64,000 nt of DNA from Cycas panzhihuaensis (GCA_023213395.1 CM041465.1:18786001-18850000); one strand, 5' to 3'. Counted from the first letter of the stretch, positions 1 to 12,180 are shown. Program-made: numbers and translations. Notes: generated by a model not told the origin, from the letters alone.

Positions 1-514
1 TTGCTATAAGGATAAAGCAAGTTGATAAAGATCAAGTTAAGAGACAGAATTTTAAAGTTTTTTTCAAGTACAAGTTTCATAAGTTTAAAGAGAAGATAAA
101 GTATTTGTGATAACCATTAAGGGGGAGAATGCTGGAGTTAATAGTCATCACTCCACTCCCACCTTCCAACCAAGAGAGCACAACTCATCTTCATCAATTT
201 ACACATGTGGGTGCTCAACATGTGTAGGTAATATTATGTTAATTTAAGTTAAGTTTACTTTAAGTTAATTTATGATTATTTTATTGTTATTTAAATTTTA
301 GGGGTTGAGGAGTTTCCCTCCTCCTCCAAACTATATAATTTGAGGGGTGTGCAACCCTGGTGTCTTTAGACACTACTTACAATATTGGATATTTGTAACT
401 CTCTACAATATAGATTGAATACAATGTCTCTCATGATTGTGCAATATTGATCTATTGATGTATTAATTATTGGTTTCATGTTCTGCCTTGTTCTACATGA
501 TTTTATTTCCATCA
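1..514 (+). mobile_element. 3' end of a family A non-autonomous LTR element (NA-1)
   Basis: Bases 1-129 match the last ~110 bases before the 3' LTR of the elements at 44619 and 53334. They include a polypurine tract (TTAAGGGGGAGAA, 118-129) that would prime plus-strand synthesis. A 385-bp LTR follows. The 5' part and target duplication lie outside the window. No coding sequence is visible in this piece. Confidence 0.85.
130..514 (+). repeat. 3' LTR of NA-1
   Basis: Starts TGCTGGAGTTAA directly after the polypurine tract and ends about TTTCCATCA. It shares with the other family A LTRs the blocks ATCACTCCACTCCCACCTT, GGGGTTGAGGAGTTTCCCTC and GGGGTGTGCAACCCTGGTGT. A TATATA box (about 331-336) in the conserved segment is the probable core promoter, with the GTGTGCAACC block just downstream. 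The exact 3' end is uncertain by a few bases. Confidence 0.8.
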
Positions 515-1138
515 TTTAGCCCTATAGATTTGAGTACTTGCAAGAAATTCTAGCCTCCATTTCATTAGACCTTTACCAAAATGCACATACATAAGCACAT
601 GTAATATAGAATGTGAGATATATATTTGTTCTTTTCTTTCTATTTTTATATTTTTAATTTTTTCTATAATTTTCTTGTAAAAAACAATGATTGCCTACAT
701 GCGAGAAGGAAAGGGTAAGAAATAATGTGTCATGAACATATAAGCAATTTTTTCTCTTTTTATTTTAAAATAAAACTATAAATTAAAATACATCTTTTTC
801 CTTTTCCTTTGGAAAAAATAAAGCCTACAAATAGAGGGTTTGATAAGAAATTCTTGATTTTTGCTTCTAAGTTTTTAGTAATCAAACTTCTCATCAAAGT
901 AATCTCTCACCATATTGACTCTACCAAAGGGGAAACAAGTAAGATTAGAGGCATATGCATATGTAAAGATTCCTTAAAAAAGTTTGGCAATATCACTACT
1001 TATTGGATCAATCTATAATAAAGAAAAGTTCATTCTAATGATTAAAAATGCCCAAAAATAATTAAAAAATAAGTGTTATAGATTATACTTTCTTGGGTAA
1101 TTCAAGGCAAATTTTGGAACAACCTCCAATTCTTTATA
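515..1138. other. Unassigned AT-rich sequence
   Basis: I recognise no gene, repeat or RNA here. A 69-codon open frame (809-1018) has no motif and ordinary AT-rich composition; I do not treat it as a gene. Confidence 0.5.
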
Positions 1139-1365
1139 AGCACCAAAAGTTTATGGGAAAGATGGGAAGAATATAAAAAGCTCTAATTAACTCTTAAAGC
1201 CTTCAAACCTATAAGAAAACTTGAAGAATGTGCTCCTCCCCCTAGCAACTTAGTGCATGTATATATATCAAATTTGATAACTTAAAAGCAATGTAACAAA
1301 ATATAAATTACAAATTTTAAGCAACCAAAAGGTTATAATAGATCGAGTCTTACAATTGGTAGGTT
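1139..1365 (+). repeat. Dispersed repeat, copy 1 (partner near 39650)
   Basis: This segment matches 39650-39885 over about 220 bases. Shared blocks include AAAGTTTATGGGAAAGATGG, CTCTTAAAGCCTT.AAACC, TATAAGAAAAC and AATTTGATAACTT.AAAG, with many point differences. Neither copy has recognisable coding sequence, LTR ends or inverted ends, so the element type is unknown. Confidence 0.7.
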
Positions 1366-1384
1366 TTGTTGGAAAAGGTGATAT

Positions 1385-1766
1385 CTCAAATATGTAATGT
1401 TTAATATAATGTTGTGGATCCATACAAAATTCCACTCACCAAAAGTATTAGTAGATGTGATATAGACAATTATTCATGTACACATCCTATTTCATGATAA
1501 AAAAGCTCAAGATATATTATAGACTATTTATGGGATGACATATCTATAAATATGTACATACACCACTTAATAAATTGAGAAAGATCATTGACTTAGAGAT
1601 GCAATTTATTGAAGATCATAAAGAGGAGCTCCAAACTCCACCCTTCTTCTATAATTTTTTCCATACTAGGCTTTTTACATATAAATCTATTGTCTCTTAT
1701 GATGCATGCATGATTCTTATATTTATACATTATATTTATGATATTACTTAATATATTTATCTTACA
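1385..1766 (+). repeat. LTR-like dispersed repeat, copy 1 (partner at 52310)
   Basis: Matches 52310-52700 in order: TGTAATGTTTAATATAA, then GATAAAAAAGCTCAAGATAT, then ACATATAAATCTATTGTCTC, then TGATGCATGC. The partner copy is followed by a decayed tRNA-iMet primer site, so this is probably part of an old copia LTR. The match stops near 1766, just before the Copia-1 LTR, consistent with Copia-1 having inserted here. Confidence 0.6.
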
Positions 1767-1783
1767 TACATGAATTATATTAG

Positions 1784-2117
1784 TGTAATAATTAATTATT
1801 AAACCACTTATTAATATTAATGTGTAGTTTAATTATGTGATTCATGAAAATGTGCAAGTTATTTAGAGGGTCACAACCTTTAAAGGTTGACACTTCATAG
1901 GGGAATATAAATATTTTAGAGTCCATTGTATATTGGATAAGCAATTTAGAATCAATATGATTGAGAGATGTTTTTTTGTGGGTTTTTTCTTGAAAGGGTT
2001 TCCTATGTATATCTTGTATACTATGTAATTGTTCTTTATTTATATTGTTTGCTTGCTATGTATGGTAAAGATTCTATGGCATATAAATATTTATATATTT
2101 GTTCATGTTTCTTAACA
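1784..2117 (+). repeat. 5' LTR of Copia-1 (start approximate)
   Basis: The 3' end is well defined: CTTAACA is followed at once by the primer site TGGTATCAGAGCC. The 5' end is set at the first TGTAATAATTAATT before the U3-like stretch, but no 3' LTR partner was found, so the start is a guess. The interior has TATAAATATT followed by a T-rich transcript-start-like region. Confidence 0.55.
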
Positions 2118-2130
2118 TGGTATCAGAGCC
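2118..2130 (+). promoter_or_regulatory. Primer-binding site of Copia-1 (tRNA-iMet)
   Basis: TGGTATCAGAGCC complements the 3' end of plant initiator tRNA-Met, the usual primer of Ty1/copia elements. It lies directly after an LTR end in CA. Gypsy-1 inserted 11-16 bases downstream, so the Copia-1 leader resumes at 12647. Confidence 0.85.
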
Positions 2131-2146
2131 ATAACCTCCTACATAG

Positions 2147-2520
2147 TGTGTGTGGTTGAATTAGTTGCAACTTGATTAATATATTTGAATTATCAAAGAG
2201 TGGTTGTAACCAACTTAAGCCATAGTTATAAAAGATAAAATATAAATATAAAAGGATATTTAGGGGTAGGAGGGGATTTTGCTACTGATATATAGAATGC
2301 AGTTTGCCTATACATTTGTACTTATTGTAATTATTCCAACTACTATGTATACTATTCTAGGTTATCTCTAGTTATGAGAGGATCGAAGTAACCCATCATA
2401 ATGGAATGAATATGGTTTTTGGCCCTGTACAATCATTGTCCTCTGAATGCTTGAGTGAATAACTTTATACTATTGTTGCTCTTCTGCCTACTTATGTGTG
2501 TCGATAGGTAGAAGCACATA
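2147..2520 (+). repeat. 5' LTR of Gypsy-1
   Basis: Starts TGTGTGTGGTTGAATTAG and ends AGAAGCACATA next to the primer site. It pairs with 12260-12641. A TATAAAAG box lies near 2228. The U3 part contains GTTGCAAC, GTTGTAAC and GTTATAA boxes, the same motif family that fills the internal array at 8905-10030. Compared with the 3' LTR, about 14 bases are missing near the start. Confidence 0.85.
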
Positions 2521-2538
2521 TTGGTTCCATTGCTAATT
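2521..2538 (+). promoter_or_regulatory. Primer-binding site of Gypsy-1
   Basis: TTGGTTCCATTGCTAAT directly follows the 5' LTR. It resembles TGGCGCCGTTGCC, the tRNA-Asp-type site used by some plant gypsy elements, with mainly C-to-T or G-to-A changes. The tRNA assignment is an inference. Confidence 0.5.
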
Positions 2539-3179
2539 TGAACTAGGGAGGATAATGATGGGCGTGACCATGTAAAATAAAATCTCAGATCCTCTTCTAT
2601 GCCACCTAAAGTAGAAGTTGAATCATGCCATGATCGAGGAGAATGTTGGACAAAAGAAAGAATCCAAACCAAAATACATAGACCCAAATTCATAATCATA
2701 CCAAGAAAGTAGGTGAAGAGATAGCCATCCACATACTTGATGAAGAGGAGAAAGTCAAGAAATAAGGATGAAGTAAAGGAGTAAGATTTAGGCATAACTG
2801 AGACACAGGAAAAAGAAGGAACTGACTAGAGGTGTGCAATAGAAGAGGATCCTATAAAAGAAGTACAAGCAACATGTGTTAAAGAAAATGGTCATCAAGA
2901 TTCTGTGGAAGAAGAAAATATATAAAAAGATGAAATATTAATGTTAGAAGAAAATTCCATTGATTTGGGAATATATAGTGTAGTAGAACAATCTTGGAAT
3001 CATCATTTTCTAGAAATTCAAACTCTAAGCCATATAATAAATCCCCTTTTGAAACTACCAATGGTAAGTCCAGGTAGCAATATATGAGGTACAATGAGCA
3101 GTAATGCACAAACTACATGAGGACAAAGTAGAGTATCGGGTGGAGGAAATGAAGCAAACACAACCCCATATATTATTAT
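2539..3179 (+). other. Gypsy-1 leader
   Basis: Stretch between primer site and gag. I see no conserved motif; open frames on the minus strand here (2433-2795, 2879-3109) lack motifs and look like chance. It may hold the gag N-terminus in a decayed state. Confidence 0.45.
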
Positions 3180-4215
3180 GCAAAGTGATTCAATCTTTTT
3201 GAGCCTCCAATTCTATGGAACCATAAATCCAGTCAATCATCTAATATTATTTAAGAATATATCTAAATCAAAATAGTTATTTATTAGGGAGAAATAAAAG
3301 TCTAATTCTTTTCAACATTGAGAGGATTGATAATTTCATGGTTTCAAAATATAACAACACAATAATTAAATTGGGATTGATTACAAGAGTAATTTTTGAA
3401 TCGATTTCAAAAATTAAGAGATCCAATAGTCATTTTATTGGTATTGGAGGAGATCCGACAATATCTTGGGGAGTTTGAAAATGATTCTAATGGAAGAATG
3501 AGAGTTATCATGAACAAAATGCAGGTTGTGACAACAATTAATCCTATGTTAATAATAAAATATTTTGTGCAAGGATTAATATCTCAACTCAGAGATAACT
3601 GATGTTGCACCTAATGAATAATTATGAATAAGTAAGGGATAGCATTGAAGTTTGAAAATCAGATGAAATTAGCCTACTCCTAAATGGCAATATAATCCTC
3701 AACATATTTTCCAATAACAGGCATTGCAACATAACCTATATAAATGCTATAGATAGGTACTAACCCAAAAATTGAAGCTTTGAAGAAGGAGACAGAAGCA
3801 TTAGAGTATAAACCTTTAATTTTTATCCCCAACAATATGCAACAAAATTATAAGTTAGAAAAGCTACGCAGAGAGTTATCGTATTTATGAATTAAAAAAT
3901 CAAGGGAAAATATTTAGTGTCTCCCACCTTGCAATCAACAAGGGCACCTAAAAAATAAGCATGAAGGATTGATGAAATCATGTGATAATTGTTAGAGAAA
4001 TAATCATAATATATGGGAATGTTATTTTAGACCTAAAAACAACAAAGGTAAAGTTCATAATGTATATTCACAAAGAGCTAAATGTGGAATTCTAAAATAA
4101 TACAAAGGAAAAATAAGGTAGATTTGTTGTTTTCTATGTCAAAGATGGGAATATTATAGATCAAAGTGTCCATTAGAAAAGTAAGAGGGAGAACATATCT
4201 GTGAAGAATATGGAC
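3180..4215 (+). pseudogene. gag: Gypsy-1 gag (capsid and zinc knuckles), decayed
   Basis: Structural protein that would package element RNA. A Retrotrans_gag-like block is readable at about 3310-3420 (TLRGLIISWFQNITTQ, then FLNRFQKLRD), interrupted by stops. Near the C-terminus are CCHC knuckles: CDNC-X4-H-X4-C at 3981-4022 with the spacing preserved, and CFLC-X4-Y-X4-C at 4128-4169 with Tyr in place of His. A third degenerate one (CEEY-X4-H) follows at about 4200. All are in one frame with in-frame stops. The N-terminal boundary is not defined. Confidence 0.7.
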
Positions 4216-4599
4216 CGATAGATCATAAATAGCCCAAAGAATAATAAAGTTCATAATGCAAATTTGGTAGATGTGGTCTTGGACCGGGAAAAGTCAATAT
4301 ATTTACAAACACATAGTAGTAAATCAACATGACCTCCTTCTCCTCAAGATAACTTTCCAGATCCAATATTGGAGAAGCAATAATTACAAGAAGTAGTAAA
4401 AATCCTTCAAGATGGCATGGGGGAAGTTCAATAATAAGAGATACAATAAGAGAGATTTAAATGCATGCATTACGAAAGGAGAATGATGTAATCACAATAA
4501 GGTATGAATCCTTGGCAAAGGTTGCAAATTATAAAGGATATACTTACTGAATTAAGAGTATCAATTCCTATATCAATGGTATTTAAATGGTGAGAAGCG

Positions 4600-5154
4600 G
4601 GATACTTCTAATAACTAGTATTGGAACAAACTAGAAAACCTATACTTGGAGCTATAAAAGATATTGTAGTAGACCCTAGAATTCTAATGATAGTTTTTAG
4701 AACAACCTTATATAGAACTATTGTGGATGGGGGCTTGGGAGTGAATGTATTACCTGAATCTTTATGGATAGCCTTGGGAAGGCCCAATGTGGTTTCCTTA
4801 GATTATTCCATTAGATTAACCAATCAATTACAAGTAAGGCCCATGGGTATATTATTGAATATTTTGGTAATAGTAGCAGAGGTTACTATATTATTAGATT
4901 TTGTAGTAGTTTGAATGCAAGATTAAAGGAAGACTTATATGGCCTTATTAGAAAGACCTTGGCTATTGGCTATAAATGTAATCCAAGATTGGGGGAGACA
5001 TATATTTACTCTTATAATAGGAGTAAAGATAATGACTTTTCCCTTATGCTTAGATGGACCACAAATACAAAAGATTGAAGATGAAGGTCAAGCTTCATCA
5101 ACAACAACAACCACAGAATCCACAGTAAGTCCTCACTTTAAAACAACGTTTTAA
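4600..5154 (+). pseudogene. Gypsy-1 aspartic protease, decayed
   Basis: Retropepsin-like domain that would cleave the Gag-Pol polyprotein. The active-site loop reads IVDGGLGVNVLPE (about 4711-4750), with DGG in place of DTG/DSG, a substitution expected to impair catalysis. After a stop near 4914 the second half reads ALLERPWLLAINVIQDWG (from 4942), matching the usual LLGRPWL end of the fold. The gene lies in a different frame from the upstream zinc knuckles. Confidence 0.75.
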
Positions 5155-6059
5155 ATACAACCCATGATGCTAAATATCTCTTTATTATCTTATATATTGA
5201 ATTGGATTCATAATACTTGGGAGGAAATAGAACCAACCTCATGCTATCATTTGGAATTTTATGCAAAATCTTCAAAATAAGAGGGAGAGGAAAAAATACA
5301 ATCATAGTCATTGCAAATAGAAAAGAATGTATAAGGGAAAACTACTTCCATATTATGTGAATTACCTAAATATAATAGTTATCTAAAATAAGTAGAAAAT
5401 CATTTGGAATAATGTATTAATATAATAAAGAATAAATTATAGCAATAATTCTAGTATCTTGTGTTTCCCTATTCTTTGATAAGACAAGGTCAATTTTGAT
5501 ATGATGCATATGCACAAAATTTCAATTCCTAGCAGGAAATGAGTAAAATATTTTTTATTAGATTTCAAAAACATGAAGTTCCTTTATTCTAGAATGGGGA
5601 TGATCCCTAACTACATGTAAAAGAGTGTGTTCAAAAGTGGATAATAAAGGAAATTTCTAAAAAGGATTGGACTTGATATTGGGGGCTGACTTTTAAAGGA
5701 ATTTCTACTATTTGGTATAACTCCTATGAAAAAATAAAATTGATAGAATGGAATGTGATAGTAGAAAGTTTTTATCAGAATTTTACATATTATAATTAAA
5801 ATGAACACATTAAAGGAATTTTTCAAAAATTAAAAGAAAGAAATCTAGAAAAGGAAAAACATTATTTTTAGATTGAGGTTGAAGAGTAAGGGAATATTTT
5901 ACAAGAAACACAAATTATTCCCCCTAGTTATTCTGTGCTAAAGTATGGAGAACATACCATGGATATCATGTGAGCCTATATATTAAGTCCAAATCTCAAA
6001 GAAGTATAAGGAGAAAAACTCAAGATAAGGGAAATCAATATTAGGATAAAAGAACAACC
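5155..6059 (+). other. Gypsy-1 spacer between protease and reverse transcriptase
   Basis: Lysine- and glutamate-rich sequence in the sense direction but full of stops. No family motif recognised; probably the decayed C-terminal part of the protease region or a linker before RT. Confidence 0.4.
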
Positions 6060-7560
6060 TTAGATGATCATTATGGGAGATTACTAGAATGAGGAAATGG
6101 TGCAGCAAGCTACCTTATTATTTTTAGAATATAAGGATATGTTTGCCTGGTCCTATAAGGATTTAAAAGACATTCCACTTAAATTGAGTGAATATAAGAT
6201 TGAATTAGTATAGAGAGCTAAACTAGTAAGGCAATGACCATATCTCATGAACCCAAAATACAAGAAGAAAGTCAAACCTAAGCTTAATAAGCTATTAGAA
6301 ATAGATTATATTTTTGAAGTTGAAAATAGTGAATGGGTAAGTTTTTTTGTAGTTGTTCCTAAGAAAAATAAGAAGCTCAAAATTTACGTCGACTGTAGAT
6401 CCTTAAATAAGGTAACAAAAGAAGATTCATTTCTAATTCTCTTCATGGAGGATATTTTAGAAAAAGTGGTAGGACATAAAGTTTGCTTATTCATAAATAG
6501 ATTCAATGGGTATAATTAGGTTTGAATTGCACCAAAGGACTAATTAAAGATAACCTTTATAACATAATAGGGTACATATATATTCAAAGTAATACCATTT
6601 GGATTGATGAATGCCCCTACTATATTTTACAGAGTAATCCTTAATATTTTCGAATAGATAATAGGAAAAATAATTAAGGTATTTCTAGATAATTAGACAT
6701 TGTTTGCTTTATTGAAAGATCATCTTGGGAATTTGTGGTTGATGCTTGAAATATATAGAAGGAATAAATTATATTTAAATACTACAAAATGCACCTTTAT
6801 AGTACCATTTGGGACCTTTTTGGGTCATATAGTGATGAAGAATAGATTCCTCACAGATCCTAACAAGATAGAAATAATTTTAAATTTTCCAATACCAAAG
6901 ACATATACGCAGGTTAAAGGATTTTTAGGAATGATAGAATACTATTATAAGTTTATAAAAAAATATGCTTAAATACTTAATCCCTTAGAAATCCTGTTAA
7001 AAATGAAAACTAAGTGGGATGGAAGTTATAGTAGCAATTAGCATTTGAATTATTAAAAAGAAAGATAGCCCAAGCATAAATTCTTAGATTTTTGGAATGG
7101 GATAATCCCTTTCATGTATATGTGGATTCCTCTTTATTTACTATTGGATGTGTATTGACGTAGCCAAAAGATGATAAAATAGACCTACCAATTTATTTTG
7201 TAAGTCAGAAACTAACAAGGTAGAGAAAAATTACTCCATGACAGAATGAGAAGGCTTGGGTATGGTATATGCTCTCTAAAAATTTAGACATTATTTACTG
7301 GCTAATTCATTTATTTTTTTGTAGATCATTATGCCCTTTAGTATTTAATTAATAAGCCTATAGTTTAAGGAATAATCAATAGGTGGCTTATGTTTTTCAA
7401 AGAATTCAATTTTAAGATTATAATAGAAAAAGATACCAAACATATAATCCCATACTTGTTGTTAAGGGAAGCAGATGGAGAACTAGCAATAAGGATTTAT
7501 GATGATTTCCTAGATGTAAAATTACTCTCTATTAAAGTAGTTCCTAAATAGAATGAGGAC
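6060..7560 (+). pseudogene. pol: Gypsy-1 reverse transcriptase and RNase H, decayed
   Basis: The open part 6247-6519 has the start of the gypsy RT domain: KVKPKLNKLLEIDYIFEVE, then VVVPKKNKKLKIYVDCR, a palm motif with the first catalytic Asp. PFGLMNAPTIF follows near 6597. The YMDD box has become FLDN with a neighbouring stop (about 6680), so the enzyme is dead. 6700-6972 has GTFLGHIV and KGFLGMIEYYYKFIKKYA. The RNase H-like part reads VDSSLFTIGCVLT (about 7120) and later YSMTE...GMVYAL. Several stops separate the blocks. Confidence 0.85.
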
Positions 7561-7689
7561 ATTGCATAGTACCTAGCAATAGGATGAATACCACAAGGGA
7601 TGGAGTGCGTAGAATGATAAAGTTTTATCAGAAAAACGTTTCCCTTCCAATTAATCTAGGGAATATTATATAGGATGGGACCAGATAAA

Positions 7690-8560
7690 GTCCTAAGGAG
7701 ATGCATAATAGAGCATGAAGTTGAAGCTATCATTAGAGAATCCCATGAAGGAGCCACAATGAGACATCAAGGTATCAAGCCTACAAGTAAGAAACTTGTA
7801 TTGGTAGGACTTTAGTGGCCCATGATTTTTGAAGATGTACAAAAATAAGTTCGTAGTTGTGATGCATGCTAGTGAGTGGGGAAGCCACAAAGAATGATTT
7901 TATACCCTTGTGTCCCATATTGGCCTAAGATCCATTTGAAAAATAAAGATTATATTTCATTGGACATATCAATCTACTTTCCAGGCATACAAACATAAGG
8001 TATATTATGGTAGCCACTAACCTTTTAATAAAATGGATCAAAGCAAAAGCAATGAGGATATGTAATTCTTAGAGTATAGCCTGATTTTTATACAAAATGA
8101 TAATCACCTAGTTTGGCTACCTATTAGAAATTATTTTTGATCAAGGAATTAGCTTCCTCAATGAAATAATAAAGCATCTTATATAAGAATTATTGATTTA
8201 GCATTCAAAGTCTTCTCCATGTTATCCATCAGTAAATGGACAAGTGGAGAGTATAAACAAAAGTTTAAAATTTATAATCAAGAACGAACGGACTAGGTAG
8301 GGCATCTTCATTCTATTCTATGGGCTAAGAGGATAATAGTAAAAGGGTCCTATAAGCAAACTCCATTTTAGTTGGTTTATAGATTAGAGACCATACTTCC
8401 TTTAGAATTCTAAATAGAAAGTTTATAAGTGGCATTTGAACTACAACTATCAAAAGATGATTCACATGACCAATAACACTTAGATTTAATGAAACACGAT
8501 GAAAAATAGGTAAAGGCCTTATGAAAACTAAAAGCAGAAAAGATAAAATGAAAAGCACAG
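7690..8560 (+). pseudogene. Gypsy-1 integrase, decayed
   Basis: Would insert element DNA into chromosomes. The HHCC zinc region is visible (HEGATMRHQGIKPTSKKLVL, then CDAC at about 7860). The core shows IFDQGISFLNE (about 8135), matching the second catalytic Asp, and NGQVESINKSLK (about 8230) with the catalytic Glu. Stops are frequent. Minus-strand open frames at 7693 and 8325 are shadows of this gene. Confidence 0.8.
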
Positions 8561-8904
8561 CACAATCGACACCTTAAAGTCCCATAGTTTTAAGAAGGAG
8601 ATCTCGTACTTCTGTATAATAGTAAATTTCATATAAAGCCAAGAAAGTTAAAACTACGATGGCTTGGTCCATACAAGATGAACCAAATTTAACATAATGG
8701 AGTAGTGCGACTCCAACAACTTGATAGAATACTATTTGATAAAATAGTCAACAAAAGTTGATTGAAATAATATATAAGAAGCTGAAAAAAAAAAAAAAAA
8801 CTGAGAGGATAAAAACCATAGGAACAAAATTTTCTCAATGATTTTAAATTATGGAATTGATCAAGGATGCAAAATGATTTTAAATTATGGAATTGATCAA
8901 GGAT

Positions 8905-10030
8905 ACAAAAAGGTTGTAACCTAGGACATAAAAGGTCGTAACCTATAGAGCAAAATAGTTACAACTTGTGATGCAAAAGGTTGCAACCTATGGAATAAAA
9001 TAGTTGTAACCTGGGACGTAGAAGGTTATAATTGAGAAGAAAGAATGGTTGCAACTTAGATGTAAAAGGTTGCAACCAAGGAGGTGAAGCAATTACAACC
9101 CATATGTAGAAGATTGGAACTAAGGAGGTGAAGCAGTTACAACTCGAATATTAAAGGTTATAACTAGGGAGGTGAAGTAGTTGCAACTCTAATACAAAAG
9201 GTTGCAACCAAGGAGGTTAAGCAGTTGCAACTTAGATGTAAAAGGTTGTAACCAAGGAGGTCAAGTGATTACAACTTGCATGCAAAATGTTGTAACTAAG
9301 GAAGCAAAGAGGTTCCAACTTAGATATAGAAGGTTACAACCAAGGAGGTGAAGTAGTTGCAACTTAGAGATAAAAGGTTACAACTAAGGAGGAAAAGTAG
9401 TTGTAACCTGGGACATAGAAGTTTACAACCAGAGAAGTAAAAAGATTGCAACTTAAGATGCAGAAGGTTGCAACTAGAGAAGTAAAATAGTTGTAACCCA
9501 AGATACATAAGTTTGTAACTAGAGAAGTAAAGAGGTTGCAACCCAAGATGCAAAAGGTTACAACTGAAGAAGTAAGCAGTTACAACCTAGACACAGAAGG
9601 TTATAACTAAAGAAGTAAAACAATTACAATTGGGGGGGTGAAATGGTTACAACTAAAGAGGTAAAATAGTTATAACTTGGGATGAGGAAATTTACAACTA
9701 AGGGAGTAAAACAATTATAATATAGAATGTAGAAGGATGTAACTAATAAAGTAAAAGGATGGTAACTAGATACAACTAAGGAAGTGAAGGACTATAATTA
9801 TGTGTAACTGAGGAAAGGAAAGGACCATAATCAAACGCAATAAAGGGAAGTAAAGAATTGCAACCAAAAGAGTAAAAGATACAAAAAGGTTAAGACTACA
9901 ACCAAGTATAATCAAGAAAAATATAGAATCATAATTAGACACAATAGAGGGAAGTAAAGGATTACAACCATGGCAACTGGGAGGAGTCTAGACATAACTA
10001 GAAAAGAATGCAATTAAGTGTAATGGAGAA
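8905..10030 (+). repeat. Degenerate tandem array of GTTGCAAC-type palindromes
   Basis: About 1.1 kb in which the octamer GTTGCAAC or a near form (GTTRYAAC) recurs roughly every 22 bases, giving a ~44-bp higher unit such as GTTGCAACTTAGATGTAAAA followed by GGTTGCAACCAAGGAGGTGA. The octamer is its own reverse complement. The array is best ordered between 8905 and 9760 and fades by 10030. The minus-strand open frames at 9320-9553 are the array read as repeated peptide (LGLQLFYFSSC), not a gene. The same boxes occur in the LTR U3. Confidence 0.9.
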
Positions 10031-10399
10031 AAAGGAAAGATTGTAACTAGATATAATCAATAAGATGGTAAATAACTAGGAATAACACTAAGGATAGTAG
10101 AAGATTATTACCAAAGGTTATATGAAATAGAAGACGATTACATAAATAAAGAAATAATCAAATTAAGAAAAAGCAGAAATAAAGTGTGGTACACATGGTT
10201 AATGATGGCAATGATAATTCGATAGAAATCATTAGCAATCTAATTGATGCATAAACTAAGATGATTCAAGGAGTGAATAGGATGATAAGTGGATGTCATA
10301 CATGGGAGGAGAGAAAAGATGGTATATTAGAGTTACAACTTAATTATTACAACCATAATTTGAAATCACAATGGTTTGCATGGTTGGCAGGATAATAAG

Positions 10400-12180
10400 G
10401 TTATAAGGTTGAAGGAAAAAACTAGGAAACTTTAGAAACAATTATAGAGATCAGGATAAAGACTACTAGAGATATTCAGATTAATCTCTGAGAGGTAGAT
10501 GATGAAGGAATTAGAATTTCTTGGTGTAATATACCTAAGGAAGATGAGAGAAAAGTGAATTTGACAAAGGTTAGATTTACATAATATGTGTAAACTAGAC
10601 TATTTCTAGTGCCCATAGAATTTATATCTATAATGATTCAACTTGTAGTACACCAATTGGATCTTTTGGATATTTTAGTAAAGGATATTGTACAAGTTTC
10701 ATGGTTACCTAATTTTGGTAAAGAGGTATCTAGGGATAAAATAATCCCATAGGACCAAGTAATGATATAGCTAGGTGCATAAGTATCAGATCTTTCTACA
10801 TCTGGTATTTGTATCATTGATATTATAGATGACCTTAGGTATTGGGTATCTTATTTTCTTTTTACCCAAGTAATATTAAGCTAAAAAAATTTATATGTAC
10901 ACACAGAGATGAGATCAACACTTTTACAGGTGGTAAAGGGAGATAAGTTTAACCAAGCTACGTTTTTTTCAAGTAAGTTTGTAAAAAGATTATATAATAT
11001 CAAAGCAAGATCATAGTAGGTAGTCTTTTACTATTAAAGCTTATTTTAGGGATTATTATACTCATAATGTCCTAATTTAGAACTACCCATGGTAGAATTA
11101 GGATAGTCAATTATGATGGGATGGATTAATTACTTTAGAAGATAGGAAAAAATTTGGCATAGTGAGATTCAAGATAAAGTGAAGGATTATTTTTTAAGAA
11201 AAAGCCAAGCCAACAACCCTTAACCAATTACAGTAGAAGGGAGAAAATGGAAATAATAGTGGGAAGAGGTGACCTTACCAACTGATAAGCATAGGGAGAA
11301 TAATGAATAAAAAACCAAAGGGGAATAGAACAAAAAAGAAGAAATTAGAAGAGGGAAGTAGAAGGTAGGAAATGTATTGATAAAGTAGGAAGTAGAAGAG
11401 GAAAATCACTAGCCAACCCCACAATCTAAGAAACCTGTAAATACTAAAGAGGAAAGAAGAAATAAGAGAAAATCTACCACAGAGAAAGCCAAGCAATAAA
11501 TTATAGAAATTATAAAAATTCAACCAACTAAGGTGGACTTTAATTATAATAATAAGGAAGGGATTGAGGAAGGGATTGATACAATGGAGTGTCAACCATA
11601 TAATGTAGCACATTGGAAGATTTCATTCCTAGCTAAAGTCATTTGGCAATTGGTTAGTAAGCTTAAAGCCTGAAGCAAAAGGCCACCACTAAACTTACAG
11701 AGGATTCAAAAGGTAAAGGATCAATTGGTAGCTTGTGAGGCAAAAATAAAATTTCTAACCAAGTTTATTTTGCATTGGGTTGGAGACACTTCTTAAGTAG
11801 AGAATTTGGTACCATCACTTAAGGCATTGTTTAGTGAGAAAATCCCATAAGGATTGGAGAAGGTAAATCATAAACTGGGATCTTAGATAATACAGATGTA
11901 GGAAGATGTTGAATATGCTAATCATTTTTGGTTGATGATTACTTCCATGCAAAGAGATTTACTATCTATGGAGATAAGGAAGAACAAACTGGAAGAGGAA
12001 ATTTAATAACTACACTCATGAGAAAATCTAATAATGGCCTATTTGTAGGCACTACATAATGTTATCATCCTATATGATCACTACAAAAAGTGGGGTATAA
12101 ACCCACCTTGTATGATTTATTAGCCTAATCCATAGCAAATTCACAAAGAGATGGAAAAGATAGGGAAGGAATGAGAAAGA
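10400..12180 (+). pseudogene. Gypsy-1 extra 3' coding-like region
   Basis: Sense-strand sequence rich in Lys, Glu and Asn codons, with many stops, lies between the array and the 3' LTR. Some plant gypsy lineages carry an additional reading frame here. I recognise no domain. A hydrophobic minus-strand open frame at 11275-11613 is the complement of an A/G-rich stretch and is probably a shadow. Function unknown. Confidence 0.35.

Noticed and set aside
809-1018. Small host gene (69 codons)
   Set aside because: No motif, no conserved partner, AT-rich chance frame between repeats.
9320-9553. Repeated-peptide frames rich in Leu, Cys and Phe
   Set aside because: Translation of the GTTGCAAC array on the minus strand; the repeats keep period but not coding pattern.
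8905-10030. CRISPR-like array
   Set aside because: Units are degenerate, contiguous and without unique spacers, and the DNA is eukaryotic.
11275-11613. 112-codon hydrophobic minus-strand frame that could be a membrane protein
   Set aside because: It is the complement of an A/G-rich stretch in Gypsy-1; composition alone gives Leu, Phe and Ile.
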